Shown piece by piece: positions 6,615-13,707 of a DNA stretch of 53,148 nt. This DNA is from a virus: the IMG/VR virus record IMGVR_UViG_3300044640_000694, positions 1 through 53,148 of that record; one strand, given 5' to 3'. The translations under genes were made by a program, and so were the position numbers. The number at the start of each line of letters is the position of its first letter. Position 1 is the stretch's first letter. Below the pieces are notes generated by a model. It saw nothing but the letters and a program-made list of their open reading frames with translations, was not told where the DNA came from and ran no database searches.

Positions 6615-7595
6615 ATGGTAAATGCATTTGGTTACTATGCATCTGCAAAGGGAATGGTTTTGGTTCCAGATCTTTCTGGCCTTTCCTCTGCTGCAGCAAT
6701 TGCTTTGCTAGAGTCTAATGGCTTAAACTACTCTCTAGGTTCCGATGTAGATACAAACAACGGTGCCCTAGACAATCTAGTTGCTGAACAAAGTCCAGCT
6801 TCAAATACCCTAGTTGACTATGAAACAGTTGTTCAGTTTAGACTTTACAACCTAGTTGTAATTCCACCATTCTTCCCATTCTTCCCATCATTCCCACCAT
6901 CTGTGGCACTAACGCTGACCTCTCTTGGTGAAACTTCTGTGAGGGTAGAGTGGACAGCCTCTAACTTTACTCAAACATCCTTCAAAGTTAATCGTAATGG
7001 AAGTATTATTGGACCAAGCAATAGCACAGAGACATCATTCGTTGATAATGGTTTAGATTGTGGCGTTAATTATGCATATACTCTAACACTCTATAGTGGA
7101 CCAGATGGGACTGGAAGTGAAGTTTCAGACATAGAAAGCGTAACTACTGATGCCTGTACAAACCTATATACAGTAAACTATGAATGCAATGGTGGTACTG
7201 GATGTCCAAGCGATACCACTCATAATGGAAGCTTTACTATAACTGGATCAGCACCAACGCTATCTGGTTTTGTATTTAATGGATATCATGTTTACTGTAA
7301 TTCCAGCTTTATTGGAAACTATCAACCAGGTGCAACAGTTTCTTGTGCAGGAAACCTAGAAATCCAGGCACAGTGGTCATCAGCACCACCATTCTTCCCA
7401 TTCTTCCCATTCTTCCCAACATTCCAACCAACAATATATGGAACAGGATGCTGTGCTGATGGGGCGACTGTTACTGATACAAGCACATCAGAGCAGGTAC
7501 TGCTTGACTCCCTAGAAACTAAGTGTCTTAACAGGGGATCTATTCTAGTCAATTCAGCAACTAGCCTTGTTACCTACCCAACACTTAATTGCTAG
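6615..7595 (+). CDS. PASTA / Fn3 / InlB-repeat virion protein with FFP linkers
   Basis: A 326-residue multidomain protein. In order: a PASTA-like domain (about 15-78, VPDLSGLSSAAAIALLESNGL... AEQSPASNTLVDYETVVQF), a Phe-Pro linker (about 84-97, PPFFPFFPSFPPS), a fibronectin type III domain (about 98-180), an InlB/Listeria-Bacteroides-type repeat (about 184-256, VNYECNGGTG... FNGYHVYC... LEIQAQW), a second linker (PPFFPFFPFFPTF) and a Cys-containing C-terminal domain. PASTA domains bind cell-wall muropeptides and the other domains are adhesion modules, so a host-surface binding role is likely. The FFP linkers are shared with the 15443 protein. It ends cassette A, with AGGTGA before the ATG. 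Confidence 0.7.
   Translation: MVNAFGYYASAKGMVLVPDLSGLSSAAAIALLESNGLNYSLGSDVDTNNGALDNLVAEQSPASNTLVDYETVVQFRLYNLVVIPPFFPFFPSFPPSVALTLTSLGETSVRVEWTASNFTQTSFKVNRNGSIIGPSNSTETSFVDNGLDCGVNYAYTLTLYSGPDGTGSEVSDIESVTTDACTNLYTVNYECNGGTGCPSDTTHNGSFTITGSAPTLSGFVFNGYHVYCNSSFIGNYQPGATVSCAGNLEIQAQWSSAPPFFPFFPFFPTFQPTIYGTGCCADGATVTDTSTSEQVLLDSLETKCLNRGSILVNSATSLVTYPTLNC
6864..6902 (+). repeat. FFP repeat linker 1
   Basis: Imperfect 9-base repeats of cca-ttc-ttc encode PPFFPFFPSFPPS between the PASTA-like and Fn3 domains. Confidence 0.7.
7385..7430 (+). repeat. FFP repeat linker 2
   Basis: Near-identical cca-ttc-ttc units encode PPFFPFFPFFPTF between the InlB-type repeat and the C-terminal domain. The DNA-level similarity to linker 1 suggests recent unit duplication. 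Confidence 0.7.
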
Positions 7596-7627
7596 TAATA
7601 AGTATTTTGTAGTTACGGCTAAGATGA

Positions 7628-7633
7628 TATAAT
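7628..7633 (+). promoter_or_regulatory. Extended -10 promoter
   Basis: TGATATAAT, 6 bases, then the ATG at 7640. It predicts a leaderless mRNA for the second zinc-ribbon gene. Confidence 0.55.
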
Positions 7634-7639
7634 TTAGCA

Positions 7640-7894
7640 ATGAGTGATAAAAAAAGTGCGTGGGAGCTCTGGAAAGAAAGCCTTGGAGAGACACGTCCAT
7701 GGGATATGCTAAATCCAGCTATACAGCAGGTAGATGCCAGTGTTGCAGAACATAGATTTTCTATATGCAAGTCTTGTCCAGAGCTAATTAAGCCAACAAA
7801 TCAGTGCAAAAAGTGTGGGTGCATCATGAATCTAAAAACTAAGCTTCCACATGCAGAATGTCCTATTGGTCTTTGGGGTAAGCATCAAAATTAA
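7640..7894 (+). CDS. Small zinc-ribbon protein, paralogue of 652-849
   Basis: An 84-residue protein: a Trp-rich N-terminal helix (WELWKESLGETRPWDML) and a ribbon with C43, C46, C56, C59, C61 and C74, ending ECPIGLWG. Cysteine spacing and the terminal motif match the minus-strand protein at 652-849. It has its own promoter and ends four bases from the convergent transglycosylase gene. The function is unknown. It could be a small regulator or an adaptor for a host protein. Confidence 0.7.
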   Translation: MSDKKSAWELWKESLGETRPWDMLNPAIQQVDASVAEHRFSICKSCPELIKPTNQCKKCGCIMNLKTKLPHAECPIGLWGKHQN

Positions 7895-7898
7895 AAAT

Positions 7899-8402
7899 CT
7901 AGTTAATGCTTGACTTTGCCAGATATTCGGTAGACCAAGCAGACCAGTTCTTACCACCATTTGACATTTGATATGCAACCTGAGCACTAATGAGTGGATT
8001 GTATAAATCTTCATTAGACTTTAGCCCATACTTTTTTCTACGATCAGGTCCCATTGAACCAGTCATATTAATCTGAAATAGTCCATAGCAATTGCTAGAC
8101 TTGTTTAGTGCCATTGGTCTATTAGTAGATTCATAGAAGACAATGGCTTTTGCCATCTTTAGGCCATTACCAGAAAAACCAGCCTGTCTAAGTATTGAGT
8201 CAAGCTCATCATCAGACAGCTGGGTCTTCCTGTCGTAATTAGCCTCTACAAGCTCATATGAGCCACGATCAAAGCTAATGGCATAATTAGGCACAAAAAG
8301 TGTCTGAGTCGCTGAGAAATGATCCTCATCGCTTTGAGACACATTTGCGGTAGTTAGACTTGTAATCAAGCCCACTGTTGCTGTTATTGCGTATAGTCTC
8401 AT
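7899..8402 (-). CDS. Lytic transglycosylase / lysozyme-like cell-wall enzyme
   Basis: A 167-residue protein with an N-terminal hydrophobic signal-like segment (residues 3-20), a spacer, then a lysozyme-like SLT domain from about 80. KAIVFYEST carries the likely catalytic E91, followed by NCYGLFQINM (the family's S/C-YGLFQ motif) and NPLISAQVAYQM...WSAWS. Enzymes of this type cut the glycan strand of peptidoglycan. The ATG overlaps the stop of the NlpC/P60 gene (TAATG), so the two are co-translated as a lysis or wall-penetration pair. They run against the surrounding structural genes. Confidence 0.75.
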   Translation of the reverse strand: MRLYAITATVGLITSLTTANVSQSDEDHFSATQTLFVPNYAISFDRGSYELVEANYDRKTQLSDDELDSILRQAGFSGNGLKMAKAIVFYESTNRPMALNKSSNCYGLFQINMTGSMGPDRRKKYGLKSNEDLYNPLISAQVAYQMSNGGKNWSAWSTEYLAKSSIN

Positions 8403-9022
8403 TAGTTTTCGATAACCCTGACAAAAGAGATTTCACTGTTCTTGAATGCTGGTGAGTCAAGAGAAATCTTTTCTGTCTTTGTTCCTTTTCTAAATCCAGC
8501 GTGAATAATTTTATTGTTTCCCACATAGATTCCTACATGGTAGTACTTTTCTGAGTTGAGGTGGCTAAAGGCAACAATGTCGCCTAGCTTTGGGGTCTCT
8601 ACATGGTATCCTGCGTACTTACCCTGCTTAGATGCAGAATGCTCAATCTCAATGCCAAGACCTTCATAAAACCATCTCGTCATTCCAGAGCAGTCCCATC
8701 CTCTAGGGCTAGACCCACTAAAAACATACCAGGTCTTACCGACATGTTTTTGAAGTTCGGCAACCCTGTCTTTCAATGCTTGCTCATTTACAAGCTTTGC
8801 TCTGTTAGCCTCAGCCGCTTCAATTTTTAATCTTAGTGCTTCTGCAGCTTGCTGCTCTAGCATTGTTTGCTCTTTGTGTCTCTCAACAATTTGAGACATT
8901 TGGTTTACCTTGTAAACTGGCTTATATTCAATTATACTTGATGATTTATGGTCATCAGCCACGGTAGCTGCAGAACAGCCAAGTAATACTACTACCGCTC
9001 CTAGTATTGCAACCTTTTTCAA
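8402..9022 (-). CDS. NlpC/P60 peptidase with lipoprotein signal
   Basis: A 206-residue protein. Residues 1-16 form a lipoprotein signal with lipobox LLGC (C16). Residues 42-93 are a coiled coil. Residues 95-205 are an NlpC/P60 domain with catalytic C111 (GWDCSG), H162 (YHVGIYVG) and a third polar residue H174 (IIHAG). These enzymes cut peptide bonds in the peptidoglycan stem or cross-bridge. Lipidation would hold it on the outer face of the membrane, which is unusual for an endolysin. The start is a TTG six bases after AGGAGG, in a leader that also holds a terminator-like hairpin (9040-9063). It is the first gene of the lysis pair. Confidence 0.8.
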   Translation of the reverse strand: MKKVAILGAVVVLLGCSAATVADDHKSSSIIEYKPVYKVNQMSQIVERHKEQTMLEQQAAEALRLKIEAAEANRAKLVNEQALKDRVAELQKHVGKTWYVFSGSSPRGWDCSGMTRWFYEGLGIEIEHSASKQGKYAGYHVETPKLGDIVAFSHLNSEKYYHVGIYVGNNKIIHAGFRKGTKTEKISLDSPAFKNSEISFVRVIEN

Positions 9023-9039
9023 ATTGCACCTCCTAAAGC

Positions 9040-9063
9040 AAAAAGACCTTGTTTAAGGGTCTT
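9040..9063 (-). terminator. Attenuator-like hairpin in the lysis leader
   Basis: On the minus strand, AAGACCCTT pairs with AAGGTCTT (one bulge), directly followed by a run of T. It lies between the promoter at 9072-9077 and the AGGAGG of the NlpC/P60 gene. It could therefore stop transcription before the lysis genes unless overridden. Confidence 0.55.
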
Positions 9064-9071
9064 GTCCTAAA

Positions 9072-9077
9072 ATTATA
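9072..9077 (-). promoter_or_regulatory. Promoter of the lysis pair
   Basis: Minus strand TGGTATAAT with ATGACA (five of six bases of the -35 consensus) 17 bases upstream. This is one of the few promoters here with a recognisable -35. RNA would begin near 9065, leaving a leader of about 42 bases. The -35 lies against the + strand promoter at 9103, so the two may interfere. Confidence 0.55.
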
Positions 9078-9102
9078 CCACTTTTTAGTCATTTTGTCAT
9101 GC

Positions 9103-9108
9103 TATAAT
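9103..9108 (+). promoter_or_regulatory. Extended -10 promoter
   Basis: TGCTATAAT, 7 bases, then the ATG at 9116, predicting a leaderless transcript at the head of cassette B. Confidence 0.55.
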
Positions 9109-9115
9109 TAAATTT

Positions 9116-9619
9116 ATGGCTACTGGCGAATCTCAAACATATGAACTACCATACCCAGAATCTGACGACCCAGTCAACGTTCATGGGGATATCAGGCAAC
9201 TAGTTGAAAAGCTAGAGGCAGTATTGCCACTTGCATCATATTCGCAAATTAGGGTGTCAAATGATAGTGGACAGGCCATCACCGCAGGTGATCCAGTCTA
9301 TGTCACTGGTTATGAAACTGCAACAACGGTTGCTAAGGCAACCTCTTCAACAACACAGCCAATTTTGGGTCTAGCTAAAGCAAACATTGCTAATGGTGCA
9401 AATGGTATTGTTGTTGTTTCTGGAATTCTAGAAAATGTTAATACTTCTGGATTTACTGCTGGAGACATTCTATATGCAGGAACCTCTGGCGGTTTGACAA
9501 CTCAGCAAGATGTTGGTGGTGCAGTAGGAATCGTTGCTTATGCAGCTTCTGAAGGACTTATTATTGTTGAGGCAAAGGGAAATGGAACTTGGGGGGCACT
9601 TAAAGCTGGCTTGGCTTAG
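9116..9619 (+). CDS. Virion surface protein with repeated beta units
   Basis: A 167-residue protein. After a short N-terminal part (ELPYPESDDPVNVHGDIRQLVEKLEAV) it has a run of GDPVYVTG, ILGLAKANIANGANGIVVVSGIL, GDILYAGTSGGLT and VGIVAY, the pattern of small beta domains found in phage fibre and capsid decoration proteins. No enzyme motif is present. It is the first gene of cassette B and divergent from the lysis pair. A fibre adaptor or decoration role is inferred. Confidence 0.5.
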   Translation: MATGESQTYELPYPESDDPVNVHGDIRQLVEKLEAVLPLASYSQIRVSNDSGQAITAGDPVYVTGYETATTVAKATSSTTQPILGLAKANIANGANGIVVVSGILENVNTSGFTAGDILYAGTSGGLTTQQDVGGAVGIVAYAASEGLIIVEAKGNGTWGALKAGLA

Positions 9620-9621
9620 TG

Positions 9622-9627
9622 TATAAT
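9622..9627 (+). promoter_or_regulatory. -10 element
   Basis: TATAAT, 6 bases, then the ATG at 9634. It starts three bases after the preceding stop codon. Confidence 0.5.
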
Positions 9628-9633
9628 AAACTT

Positions 9634-10044
9634 ATGGCTACTACTAGAGGATCTGCTTCGTCTTATGACGTTGGAAACAAACCACCGATTGTTAACTGGA
9701 CAGTCGTTCGTGGTGATACCGCTTCGTTCAGGGTATATGTAACTGATGATGCTAAGCAACCACTTAACATTCCAGACTGGGATATCTCTATGAAGATTAA
9801 GCGACCAAACTCTGTTGCAAACCTTGGAGTCATTACAGATGATGCAACGTTGGTTATGACCCTTACCCCTGAGGCTGACCTTGATGATGCTCCAGGAGAG
9901 TTTACCGTATCTTTAACAGCATCTGAGTCACACGATCTAGAAACTGGAGACATCTTTGATATTCAGTTATCAACAGACAATGATTTAATTGTTTGGACGG
10001 TAGCTCAGGGCAAGATGATCATCCTTGAGGATGTAACTGACTAA
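9634..10044 (+). CDS. Small Ig-like/BppU-N-type virion module, copy 3
   Basis: A 136-residue beta-rich protein with WTVVRGDTASFRVYV and PLNIPDWDISMKIK, clearly related to the 3081 gene. The start at ATG 9634 is fixed by the TATAAT six bases before it. An in-frame GTG at 9619 would include the promoter. It is probably a tail-tip docking domain. It overlaps the next small gene (TAATG), the same order as 3081-3544. Confidence 0.6.
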   Translation: MATTRGSASSYDVGNKPPIVNWTVVRGDTASFRVYVTDDAKQPLNIPDWDISMKIKRPNSVANLGVITDDATLVMTLTPEADLDDAPGEFTVSLTASESHDLETGDIFDIQLSTDNDLIVWTVAQGKMIILEDVTD

Positions 10045-10268
10045 TGGCTAAAGCAGTCATTATAGATGAGCAGAAGGTTAAGACCAGAAAGCTATCATCT
10101 AAACTTTTCCCAATTTTTAATATTGTTCGTCCAAAAAGAACGGTATTGATAAACCAAACAATCCCATTTAGAGTAAAGTTTACTAATATTGGAATTGAGG
10201 GCTACGGTCCTAACAATGTGCCAGGTATTGGCATTCAGGTCATTGGCTACAGCAACTACATCCTATAA
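10044..10268 (+). CDS. Small basic protein following the Ig-like module
   Basis: A 74-residue, Lys- and Pro-containing protein (KTRKLSSKLFPIFNIVRPKRTVLINQ...), translationally coupled to the 9634 gene. It sits in the place occupied by the 28-residue gene at 3458 in cassette A. No motif is recognised. The positive charge and position suggest a small structural adaptor. Confidence 0.5.
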   Translation: MAKAVIIDEQKVKTRKLSSKLFPIFNIVRPKRTVLINQTIPFRVKFTNIGIEGYGPNNVPGIGIQVIGYSNYIL

Positions 10269-10276
10269 AATGCCTG

Positions 10277-10282
10277 TATAAT
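10277..10282 (+). promoter_or_regulatory. -10 element
   Basis: TATAAT, 6 bases, then the ATG at 10289. Confidence 0.5.
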
Positions 10283-10288
10283 TAAACC

Positions 10289-10735
10289 ATGGCAAGAACC
10301 TCTATACCCTATGTAAAAACACGCTTTGAGACTGGAGATCGTCCATCTCAGGAAGACTATGCGGATCTTATTGATACCGCTTCTGGTCAGGCTACTGACC
10401 TTGGAACATCTGGCAATAATGAAACCACAATAAATGGTATCGAAAACCCAACTGTAGTAGATAGCTTTGATGCAACGGTATGGAGAATGGTTAAGTATAT
10501 TATTTCATTATCAAAAACTTCTCAGGGAGATAATTACTTCTATGCCACAGAGTTGACCATCCTAGTAGACGGAGAAAATGTTTCCGTTTCTGAGTATGGC
10601 ACAATAGACAACGATGGGAATATGGGCACCATTAGTGTCTCTAGGGCTGGAGATACTGTAGCACTTACAGTTACCCCAGATTCAGTCATAAAGCCAGTCA
10701 CCGTACGTTATGCACGTATGGGACTTAAGGCATAA
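10289..10735 (+). CDS. Fibre-associated protein with module shared with the 10752 fibre
   Basis: A 148-residue protein. The N-terminus (YVKTRFETGDRPSQEDYADLIDTA) is of a type found at the start of phage fibres. The C-terminal half (ATVWRMVKYIISLSKTSQGDNYFYATELTILVDGENVSVSEYGTI) aligns with the end of the 10752 fibre (SAEFLVKVAYGTHTEVSKVLLTLDTSDNIAITEYGIV). It is probably a short fibre or a cap that mimics the long fibre's tip domain. Confidence 0.5.
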   Translation: MARTSIPYVKTRFETGDRPSQEDYADLIDTASGQATDLGTSGNNETTINGIENPTVVDSFDATVWRMVKYIISLSKTSQGDNYFYATELTILVDGENVSVSEYGTIDNDGNMGTISVSRAGDTVALTVTPDSVIKPVTVRYARMGLKA

Positions 10736-10751
10736 TTAAAAGGAGATAAAA

Positions 10752-13112
10752 ATGGCTACAGTCGTAAAAGACTTTAAAATTAAGAGTGGGCTTATTGTCG
10801 AAGGTACCACTGGTAAGATTAACAACTTCGACATTCTAACCAAGAAGCAGGCAGACCAGGACTTCATCATCGATCTAATCGGTGGAGAAACTCTAGTCAA
10901 GTCTGTAACAGGAAATTTGTCAGTAGATGGTGCAGGAGCACTTTCGCTTGACCAGGTATCACTTGCTGGAGAAATGGCAGGAAATTACCTAACCACTAGC
11001 GGTGACAACCTTGATGTTGATATTGACTCAATTTCAGATGACCTGATTGGCTCTTATGACTTTGCAACAAACTCAGATATCACATTTGCAGTTGGACAAG
11101 AAGCCACAAACCGTGATACTGCAATTTCAAACCACAGCTCTGAGACAACTGGTGTACACGGAGTAACAGGCAACGTTGTAGGAACTTCTGACTCTCAGAC
11201 TCTAACTAACAAGACTCTAGGTTCAGGAACCAACCTCTCTGTAGCTCTAGATATGAACGGTAACAAGATTGAAGATCTTGGAACACCTACTGCTGGTACA
11301 GATGCTACAACTAAGAACTATGTAGACGATGCAGACACCGCAACTCTTGGCTCTGCAAACGAGTATACCGATGACGAGATTACTGCTCTAGACACATCCC
11401 TAAGGACATATGCAGACCAAGCAGAAACAGACGCAAAGGCATACACTGATACTCGTGAAGGTGTTATCACAACAGCTTATCAGCTATATGCAGACACAGC
11501 TGAGGCAGATGCTATTTCAACAGCTGCAGCATATACTGACCAGGCTGAGCTTGATGCAATTGATGCAGCAGCCACTGCTGCAGCAGCTCTATATGCACCA
11601 CTTGCTGGAGCAACCTTTACTGGAGAAGTTCTGCTTCACGCAGATCCAACTCAGGCACTTGGTGCAGTTACAAAGCAGTACGTAGATGCAATTGCAGAAG
11701 GTCTGCACGTTCACGCATCTACAGTTGCAGCTACTACCGCAAACGTAGACCTTGCAACAGGTGGATTGCTAACAATTGATGGCGTAGGTCTGAATGAAGA
11801 TGAGCGTGTTCTTGTTAAGAATCAGTCAAATGCTACTCAGAATGGTATCTATCTAGCCAAGCCTGGTGCTTGGGTACGTGCAGATGACTACAATTCTGCT
11901 GCAGAAATTCAGGGTGGTGACTTTACCTTCGTAACTGGCGGTAATACTTATGCAAGTACTGGATGGGTTCAGACAAACGTTGTAACAACTCTAGGCACTT
12001 CAACAATTAACTTTGAACAGTTCTCTGGTGCTGGTGAGTATGTTGCAGGTACTGGTCTAACTCTAAGTGGAAACTCATTCGCAATTGATGACACCGTTAC
12101 AGCTACAAGGTCCTATGTTGACGGAGAAATCTCAGACCTAGACATCGCTGCTCAGGGCTATGCAGATACTGCAGAAGGTAATGCAAATGACTATACAGAC
12201 ACTCGTGAGGCTGCAATTACTGCTGCTTATGAGGGTTATGCAGATCAGGCAGAAGCAGATGCAAAAACATATGCTGACGGCGTAGCTCTTACTGCAGAAA
12301 ATAATGCAAAGTCTTACACAGATACTCGTGAAACAGCAATTACAACTGCTTACCAGAACTATGCTGACCTAGCTGAAGCTGATGCAAAGCTTTACACAGA
12401 TGACGAAATTGCTGCACTAGATAGTGATGACATTGAAGAGGGTGCAACAAACCTCTACTTCACTAACCAGCGAGCAATCGATGCAGTAGGTGGAACCATT
12501 GGAGACGCTATTGATGCCCTAGACACAGACGACATTGAAGAAGGAGCAACTAACCTATACTTCACTGATGGTCGTGCTAAGACATCTGCAGCAGAGCTTC
12601 TAACTGGTGCAACACTAACTAACATCACAATCACTGGTAACGGTTCTGGTCTTACCATTACTGCAGAAAACGGTGTTGCAGACTCTGACACTGACGACTT
12701 GACTGAGGGTACAAACAATCTTTACTTTACAGATCAGCGAGCAGTAGATGCACTTCAGGGCACTGACTCAATGTTCAACACAGTAAGCATTGATGAGGTT
12801 GCTCTTCAGGTTGCCTCCACTCTATCAGCAGCAACAGCAGGCGTTCAGTCAGCCTACACCTGGAACTCGGCAGACTACAGCTCTGCAGAATTCCTAGTAA
12901 AGGTAGCATATGGAACTCACACAGAGGTATCAAAGGTTCTTTTGACTCTAGACACTTCTGATAACATTGCTATTACTGAGTATGGAATTGTTGGAACCAA
13001 TGGTTCTGCATCTAGCATCTCTGCTAGTGTGGCTGCTGGTGTAGTTAGCCTAGACGTAACTACAGTCAACAACAACTCTACAGTTACCGTAGTCGGTACA
13101 CTGCTAGCATAA
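10752..13112 (+). CDS. Long tail fibre
   Basis: A 786-residue fibre. The N-terminus (MATVVKDFKIKSGLIVEG) is shared with the 13183 protein. The shaft contains three units like YTDTREAAIT-AY-YADQAEADA (about 230, 480 and 520), which should form coiled coils. Three DDIEEGATNLYFTNQRA-type units (about 555-665) also occur, a motif common in fibres of T4-like and marine phages. The last 100 residues form a tip domain shared with the 10289 protein. It probably trimerises and carries receptor recognition. AAAGGAG precedes the ATG, and an intrinsic terminator follows at 13129. Confidence 0.75.
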   Translation: MATVVKDFKIKSGLIVEGTTGKINNFDILTKKQADQDFIIDLIGGETLVKSVTGNLSVDGAGALSLDQVSLAGEMAGNYLTTSGDNLDVDIDSISDDLIGSYDFATNSDITFAVGQEATNRDTAISNHSSETTGVHGVTGNVVGTSDSQTLTNKTLGSGTNLSVALDMNGNKIEDLGTPTAGTDATTKNYVDDADTATLGSANEYTDDEITALDTSLRTYADQAETDAKAYTDTREGVITTAYQLYADTAEADAISTAAAYTDQAELDAIDAAATAAAALYAPLAGATFTGEVLLHADPTQALGAVTKQYVDAIAEGLHVHASTVAATTANVDLATGGLLTIDGVGLNEDERVLVKNQSNATQNGIYLAKPGAWVRADDYNSAAEIQGGDFTFVTGGNTYASTGWVQTNVVTTLGTSTINFEQFSGAGEYVAGTGLTLSGNSFAIDDTVTATRSYVDGEISDLDIAAQGYADTAEGNANDYTDTREAAITAAYEGYADQAEADAKTYADGVALTAENNAKSYTDTRETAITTAYQNYADLAEADAKLYTDDEIAALDSDDIEEGATNLYFTNQRAIDAVGGTIGDAIDALDTDDIEEGATNLYFTDGRAKTSAAELLTGATLTNITITGNGSGLTITAENGVADSDTDDLTEGTNNLYFTDQRAVDALQGTDSMFNTVSIDEVALQVASTLSAATAGVQSAYTWNSADYSSAEFLVKVAYGTHTEVSKVLLTLDTSDNIAITEYGIVGTNGSASSISASVAAGVVSLDVTTVNNNSTVTVVGTLLA

Positions 13113-13128
13113 ATTAAATAAAGGTTTC

Positions 13129-13155
13129 TGGTGGGGTTCCTCAAAAACCCCACCA
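13129..13155 (+). terminator. Hairpin terminator after the long fibre gene
   Basis: A 10-bp perfect stem (13129-13138 with 13146-13155) and a 7-base loop, centred on GGTGGGGTT/AACCCCACC. The following T tract is weak, so termination may be partial. Confidence 0.6.
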
Positions 13156-13182
13156 CTTATAAGTTTTAATTAGGAGAATGCA

Positions 13183-13632
13183 ATGGCTACAACAGAAAAA
13201 GACTTCAAAGTCAAAAATGGGCTAATCGTTACAGACGGCGGTAGCTTTGGAGGGACTGTTGCAGTTGCTGAACCAACAGAATCAACACATGCAGTAACTA
13301 AGTCATATGTAGACTCTAGACTATTGATAGTTCAAGAGACAGCACCAGAAAATCCAACTGTTGGAATGCAGTGGTTGAATACAGCTAATTCTAGAGTACA
13401 CATTTATTTTGATGATGAATGGATTGTGTTAGCAACATACAACGATGTCCTCAATCTGCCTCAGCACATCCACGATACATCAATTGGTGGAGATGGACTT
13501 ATTGTTAGTATTTTCCAGGATGGTGGATTCTACGATGGAGATTTTGTATCTGTTACGGATGCAGGCTATTACAACCTAAATGAATGGGCAATGACCTGGA
13601 ATGGTGGAATAGCAATAGATAACTTTAATTAA
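13183..13632 (+). CDS. Short fibre protein
   Basis: A 149-residue protein. Its start (MATTEKDFKVKNGLIVTDGG) is nearly the same as that of the 10752 fibre, so both probably attach to the same tail site. It continues with THAVTKSYVDSR, a linker (TAPENPTVGMQWLNTANSRVHIYFDDEWI) frequent in phage fibres, and a small C-terminal domain. TTAGGAG precedes the ATG. It looks like a shortened alternative fibre. Confidence 0.55.
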   Translation: MATTEKDFKVKNGLIVTDGGSFGGTVAVAEPTESTHAVTKSYVDSRLLIVQETAPENPTVGMQWLNTANSRVHIYFDDEWIVLATYNDVLNLPQHIHDTSIGGDGLIVSIFQDGGFYDGDFVSVTDAGYYNLNEWAMTWNGGIAIDNFN

Positions 13633-13651
13633 GCGTTCATAAAAGGAATGT

Positions 13652-13657
13652 TATAAT
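13652..13657 (+). promoter_or_regulatory. Extended -10 promoter with a true leader
   Basis: TGTTATAAT would start RNA near 13664, giving a leader of about 44 bases with TTAGGAG before the ATG at 13708. This contrasts with the leaderless arrangement elsewhere. Confidence 0.5.
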
Positions 13658-13707
13658 TATAAAAGAATAGTAAGGGTTAGAGCCCAAATATTAGGAGATA
13701 AAATACT

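Noticed and set aside
10752-13112. Repeated fibre codons as a DNA-level repeat element
   Set aside because: The repeats are protein-level shaft units with many synonymous differences, explained by the fibre itself.
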